Shown piece by piece: positions 12,926 through 14,987 of a stretch of 14,987 nt of DNA. The stretch spans positions 1 through 14,987 of the forward strand of contig JBEKFI010000082.1 in the NCBI GenBank assembly GCA_050013395.1, read 5' to 3'. A program made the position numbers and the translations under genes. A model generated the notes under the pieces. The model made no database searches, had not been told where the DNA came from, and saw only the letters and a list, made by a program, of their open reading frames with translations. The stretch's first letter is position 1, and each line of letters starts with the position of its first letter. Source of the DNA: JBEKZD01 sp050013395. Its GTDB lineage: Bacteria > Verrucomicrobiota > Verrucomicrobiia > Palsa-1439.

Positions 12926-13420
12926 CTAGCGCTTGAAAATCACGTACTTCCGCAACACGAAATTGATCATCAAGGACACAACCACATTGGCGCCGAACGC
13001 CACGGTCGTCGTAATGCCGAACCGGCCGATGAGAAAGCCCATCAGCGCGCTGCCGATGAACGTACTGATACCGGATACGAGATAGAAAAATCCGATTTCA
13101 ACCACGCGATGGTGTCGGCCGGATTCGAACACCCAAACGATGTTGATCAGATAAGCCGTCAGATTGGAAAAGATGAAGGCGATCACGTTATCGATGACCG
13201 AATTGCGTGCGCGGATGGCATCCGACACAGTGGCGACGCGCAAGTGCAACAAGCCGGCGAACACATCGTGCTGATTCAGAGCCGGCAGAAGCTTGAGCGC
13301 GCAGAAATAGAACAGGCACACGTGCACTGCCGTGGCAATCGCGCCAGCGATGGCGTACTTGATGAATTGAACCAGCGGGCTGTGCTGGCGTCCTTTGAAC
13401 TGCCTCAGAAAGCTTCGCAT
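12926..13420 (-). CDS. GtrA-family membrane protein
   Basis: The 164-aa protein has four predicted membrane segments, at about 17-41, 75-98, 106-132 and 137-162, in the GtrA arrangement. It starts with a basic lead (MRSFLRQFKGR) followed by FIKYAIAGAIATAVHVCLFY, ends in FVLRKYVIFKR, and carries the typical NLTAYLINIVWVF segment. GtrA proteins are thought to help flip polyprenyl-phosphate sugars used by membrane glycosyltransferases. Such an enzyme (5377-6822) exists in the window but lies 6 kb away. There is an unusually long loop of about 30 residues between segments one and two. A 725-bp repeat region lies upstream. Confidence 0.88.
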   Translation of the reverse strand: MRSFLRQFKGRQHSPLVQFIKYAIAGAIATAVHVCLFYFCALKLLPALNQHDVFAGLLHLRVATVSDAIRARNSVIDNVIAFIFSNLTAYLINIVWVFESGRHHRVVEIGFFYLVSGISTFIGSALMGFLIGRFGITTTVAFGANVVVSLMINFVLRKYVIFKR

Positions 13421-13509
13421 TGGTTATCTGGCGTTCTTCAACCCCGCCGATTCGCGCCATCCTAGCCTGAATATTTTACATCTGCCAGAAGTTAGTCGTG
13501 AAATATCCA

Positions 13510-13662
13510 CCTCGGGAGCACGGCGCTCCCGAGGCCGACACACTCTGTGCGTCGGGGCTGCCCCGACCATTCGGCAGCTTTCGCCGAATTGTCGGTCCTG
13601 CGGAAGCATATCTCACACGGGCGTGTGAAATATGCGGGCTAGTTCCCCGGCCGCAACCGGGG
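13510..13662. repeat. Array of six adjacent hairpins
   Basis: Over about 150 bases, palindromes follow one another almost without gap: CCTCGGGAGC/GCTCCCGAGG (13510-13534); an imperfect CCGACACAC/GTGCGTCGG (13535-13555); GTCGGGG/CCCCGAC (13551-13567); a 13-bp stem, 13563-13575 with 13583-13595; a 14-bp stem with one mismatch, 13606-13619 with 13622-13635; and CCCCGG/CCGGGG (13645-13662). There is no convincing open frame. It lies in the 725-bp gap 13421-14145 between gtrA and the surface-protein gene. Nested palindromic repeats or a structured RNA are both possible. Confidence 0.6.
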
Positions 13663-13771
13663 CAAGGCTTTCGTGGGAGCCCCGACGCACCCATGCGACC
13701 GGCCCCGCAGAAACCGGGAACATCAGCGCTCACCCCAGAGGCACAACGCCGCATAGCCGCAACCAAAATCC

Positions 13772-13879
13772 CCCTCACCCGTCCGTGTAAACGACGACCC
13801 ATCCGGCCTCTCCCCCATACGACAGGGGCGAGGCGATCCCCTCTCCTGTGCCGTGTGCGGGAGAGGGTCAGGGTGAGGG
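13772..13879. repeat. Palindromic element, CCCTCACCC family
   Basis: Outer inverted repeats CCCTCACCC (13772-13780) and GGGTGAGGG (13871-13879) enclose two hairpins: 13806-13815 with 13825-13834 (one mismatch), and CCCTCTCC (13839-13846) with GGAGAGGG (13860-13867). It is related in building blocks to the element at 51-162, but the inner sequence differs. Confidence 0.7.
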
Positions 13880-14044
13880 CCAAACTCCTTGTCCGGAAAA
13901 CAAGATTTCGACGGATAGTAGTAGCATCCGCAGAGAGCCTGCAATTCACCAAGAATTCTCGCGCGAGTCCCGACGCGCCCTCGGGGCGACCGGGCTCCTT
14001 CGCCGGGCACCCTCGTTGCCGAGATGCTCCCCTTTCCAAGAGAA

Positions 14045-14126
14045 GAGCGCAGCCGCTATTCAGTTCATCTAGTCGTGAATGCGGGTTTGTTGGTCATTCA
14101 TCGACCGCTGATTCACGGCTGCGCTC
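14045..14126. repeat. 82-bp inverted-repeat element, GAGCGCAGCCG type
   Basis: The ends GAGCGCAGCCG (14045-14055) and CGGCTGCGCTC (14116-14126) are perfectly inverted. The similarity extends to 16 of 19 bases (14045-14063 with 14108-14126). Inside is a smaller inverted repeat TGAATG/CATTCA (14076-14081 with 14095-14100). It lies 20 bp beyond the surface-protein stop codon and may serve as its terminator or be a small mobile palindrome. Confidence 0.6.
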
Positions 14127-14145
14127 CTGAACTCTACCTTTCGCC

Positions 14146-14987
14146 TCACGGCACCAACACACGGACGCGATAGTACCGCGCGGGCGCGTTGGTCGCACCA
14201 CCGACTTCCACCATGTTGGTGATCACGCCTAGGCCGGTCCCGCCGCTGAGGACATTGGTCTGGCCGGTGTTCACGAAGTTGTTCGTGTAGCTCCCATTGG
14301 CCGTGCCGGTCGTGAACTCCAATACGTTCGTGCGGGAGGCAGGCCCGCCCGGGTACGTGCTGTCGCCATTGGCACCCAGATACGTCACCCGCATGTCGTT
14401 GTTCGTCCTCGCTATGCTGATGATGTGCAAGTAGGCGGCACTGTTGGTCGCGTTGAAGCCGGCCAGGAACTCGTTGGTGTTGCTCATGCCGTCACCGTCG
14501 GGATCCGCATTGGCCGCCGCCTGCGCACAGCCGATGCAGTTGAAGTACTGCTGCTGCCAGGCTTCCCACGCCGTGAGCACCCAGATCAGATTCGGCTGTC
14601 CGTTCGTGCTAATACCGCAAGAAGAAGCGCTGTCAACGATCTGAGTGACCGAATAGTGGCCGGCCGCGCTGTACGTATTCGTCACGGTGGTCGGTGCGGC
14701 GTTGGTCGCCGCGTGGCCATCACCGAACGTCCAAGTGACGCTGGCGATTGTGCCGGTCGAGTTGTCAGTGAAGATCACCTGCAGCGGCGCTGGGCCGGTC
14801 GTCGTGGTGGACGTGAAGTTGGCCCACGGAGGCTGCGACACCACGGTCACAGTAAAATCGCAACTGGCACTGCAGCCCGTGTTGGTGTCAGTCGCCACGC
14901 AATGTACCGTTGTGGTTCCCGGGTAAAACGGCCCTGGGGACGGCGGCGTGCATACGACGGTCCCGTTGTTTCCGCATAGATTCGTGG
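14146..14987 (-). CDS. HYR/PKD-domain surface or secreted protein, C-terminal part
   Basis: The frame stays open to the window end, so the 5' part is missing; 279 residues are visible. In order they are: the end of a HYR (hyalin repeat) domain, with VVCTPPSPGPFYPGTTTVHC and TASC-like Cys positions; a PKD domain (PPWANFTSTTTTGPAPLQVI to about SYSVTQ, with WTFGDG and NTYSAAGHYSV); a calcium-type DPDGDGMSNTNEF motif; and a C-terminal beta-rich domain ending ARYYRVRVLVP. HYR and PKD domains build extracellular stalks for adhesion or polymer binding. The C-terminal domain with DPDGDGMSN plus YYRVRV is characteristic, in my experience, of Verrucomicrobiota exported proteins. The catalytic or binding part, if any, lies outside the window. 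Internal GTG starts such as 14898 are not the true start. Confidence 0.85.
   Translation of the reverse strand, partial: TNLCGNNGTVVCTPPSPGPFYPGTTTVHCVATDTNTGCSASCDFTVTVVSQPPWANFTSTTTTGPAPLQVIFTDNSTGTIASVTWTFGDGHAATNAAPTTVTNTYSAAGHYSVTQIVDSASSCGISTNGQPNLIWVLTAWEAWQQQYFNCIGCAQAAANADPDGDGMSNTNEFLAGFNATNSAAYLHIISIARTNNDMRVTYLGANGDSTYPGGPASRTNVLEFTTGTANGSYTNNFVNTGQTNVLSGGTGLGVITNMVEVGGATNAPARYYRVRVLVP

Noticed and set aside
12926..13420. GtrA and the glycosyltransferase at 5377-6822 as one system
   Set aside because: They lie 6 kb apart with unrelated genes between. A functional link is possible, but the sequence does not support it.
13421..14145. Open frames of 60-210 aa on both strands between gtrA and the HYR/PKD gene
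   Set aside because: They run straight through several palindromes, are Arg/Pro/Ser-rich, and have no domain. They are chance frames in repeats.

Overview
This window reads as a piece of a moderately GC-rich bacterial chromosome. It has ordinary housekeeping genes separated by many short palindromic repeats. Several features point to a Verrucomicrobiota-like organism: a HYR/PKD surface protein whose C-terminal part has a DPDGDGMSNTNEF calcium-type motif and ends in YYRVRVLVP, a DUF2934 protein, and the style of the GTAG-headed and CCTCACCC-type palindromes. This is inference from style. No rRNA or taxon marker gene is present to prove it.

Layout, left to right. Bases 1-258 hold no gene but a three-hairpin palindromic element. 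Next come tRNA-Arg(UCG), then on the minus strand a stand-alone response-regulator receiver protein and purU (formyltetrahydrofolate deformylase). On the plus strand follow a phosphofructokinase and a Sua5-type threonylcarbamoyl-AMP synthase, coupled through an ATGA overlap, and a 58-aa small protein. A 145-bp inverted-repeat element and a strong hairpin precede tRNA-Ser(GGA) and a GalU-like nucleotidyltransferase. That gene converges on a membrane glycosyltransferase (minus strand).

Bases 7043-7460 are a decayed region with a probable ABC-exporter C-terminal remnant interrupted by a palindrome. Then come a DUF2934 protein (minus), an SLC13/TrkA-C permease (plus), an unusual ClpX-like AAA+ ATPase (plus), a VOC-fold protein (plus), a small secreted protein (minus), the second copy of the 145-bp element, a GtrA-family membrane protein (minus), about 725 bp of repeats and hairpins, and the 3' part of the HYR/PKD surface protein (minus), cut by the window end.

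The most notable signals are two. First, a family of GTAG-plus-hairpin repeats occurs as inverted pairs (REPIN-like architecture). One of these supplies the last 15 codons and the stop codon of the Sua5 gene. Second, the ClpX-like ATPase keeps the GYVG pore loop and the IGF (ClpP-docking) loop. It lacks the N-terminal zinc domain and the RKH loop, and carries a long C-terminal extension. No CRISPR array, prophage, integrase or intact transposase is visible. The window does not show a complete new multi-gene system.
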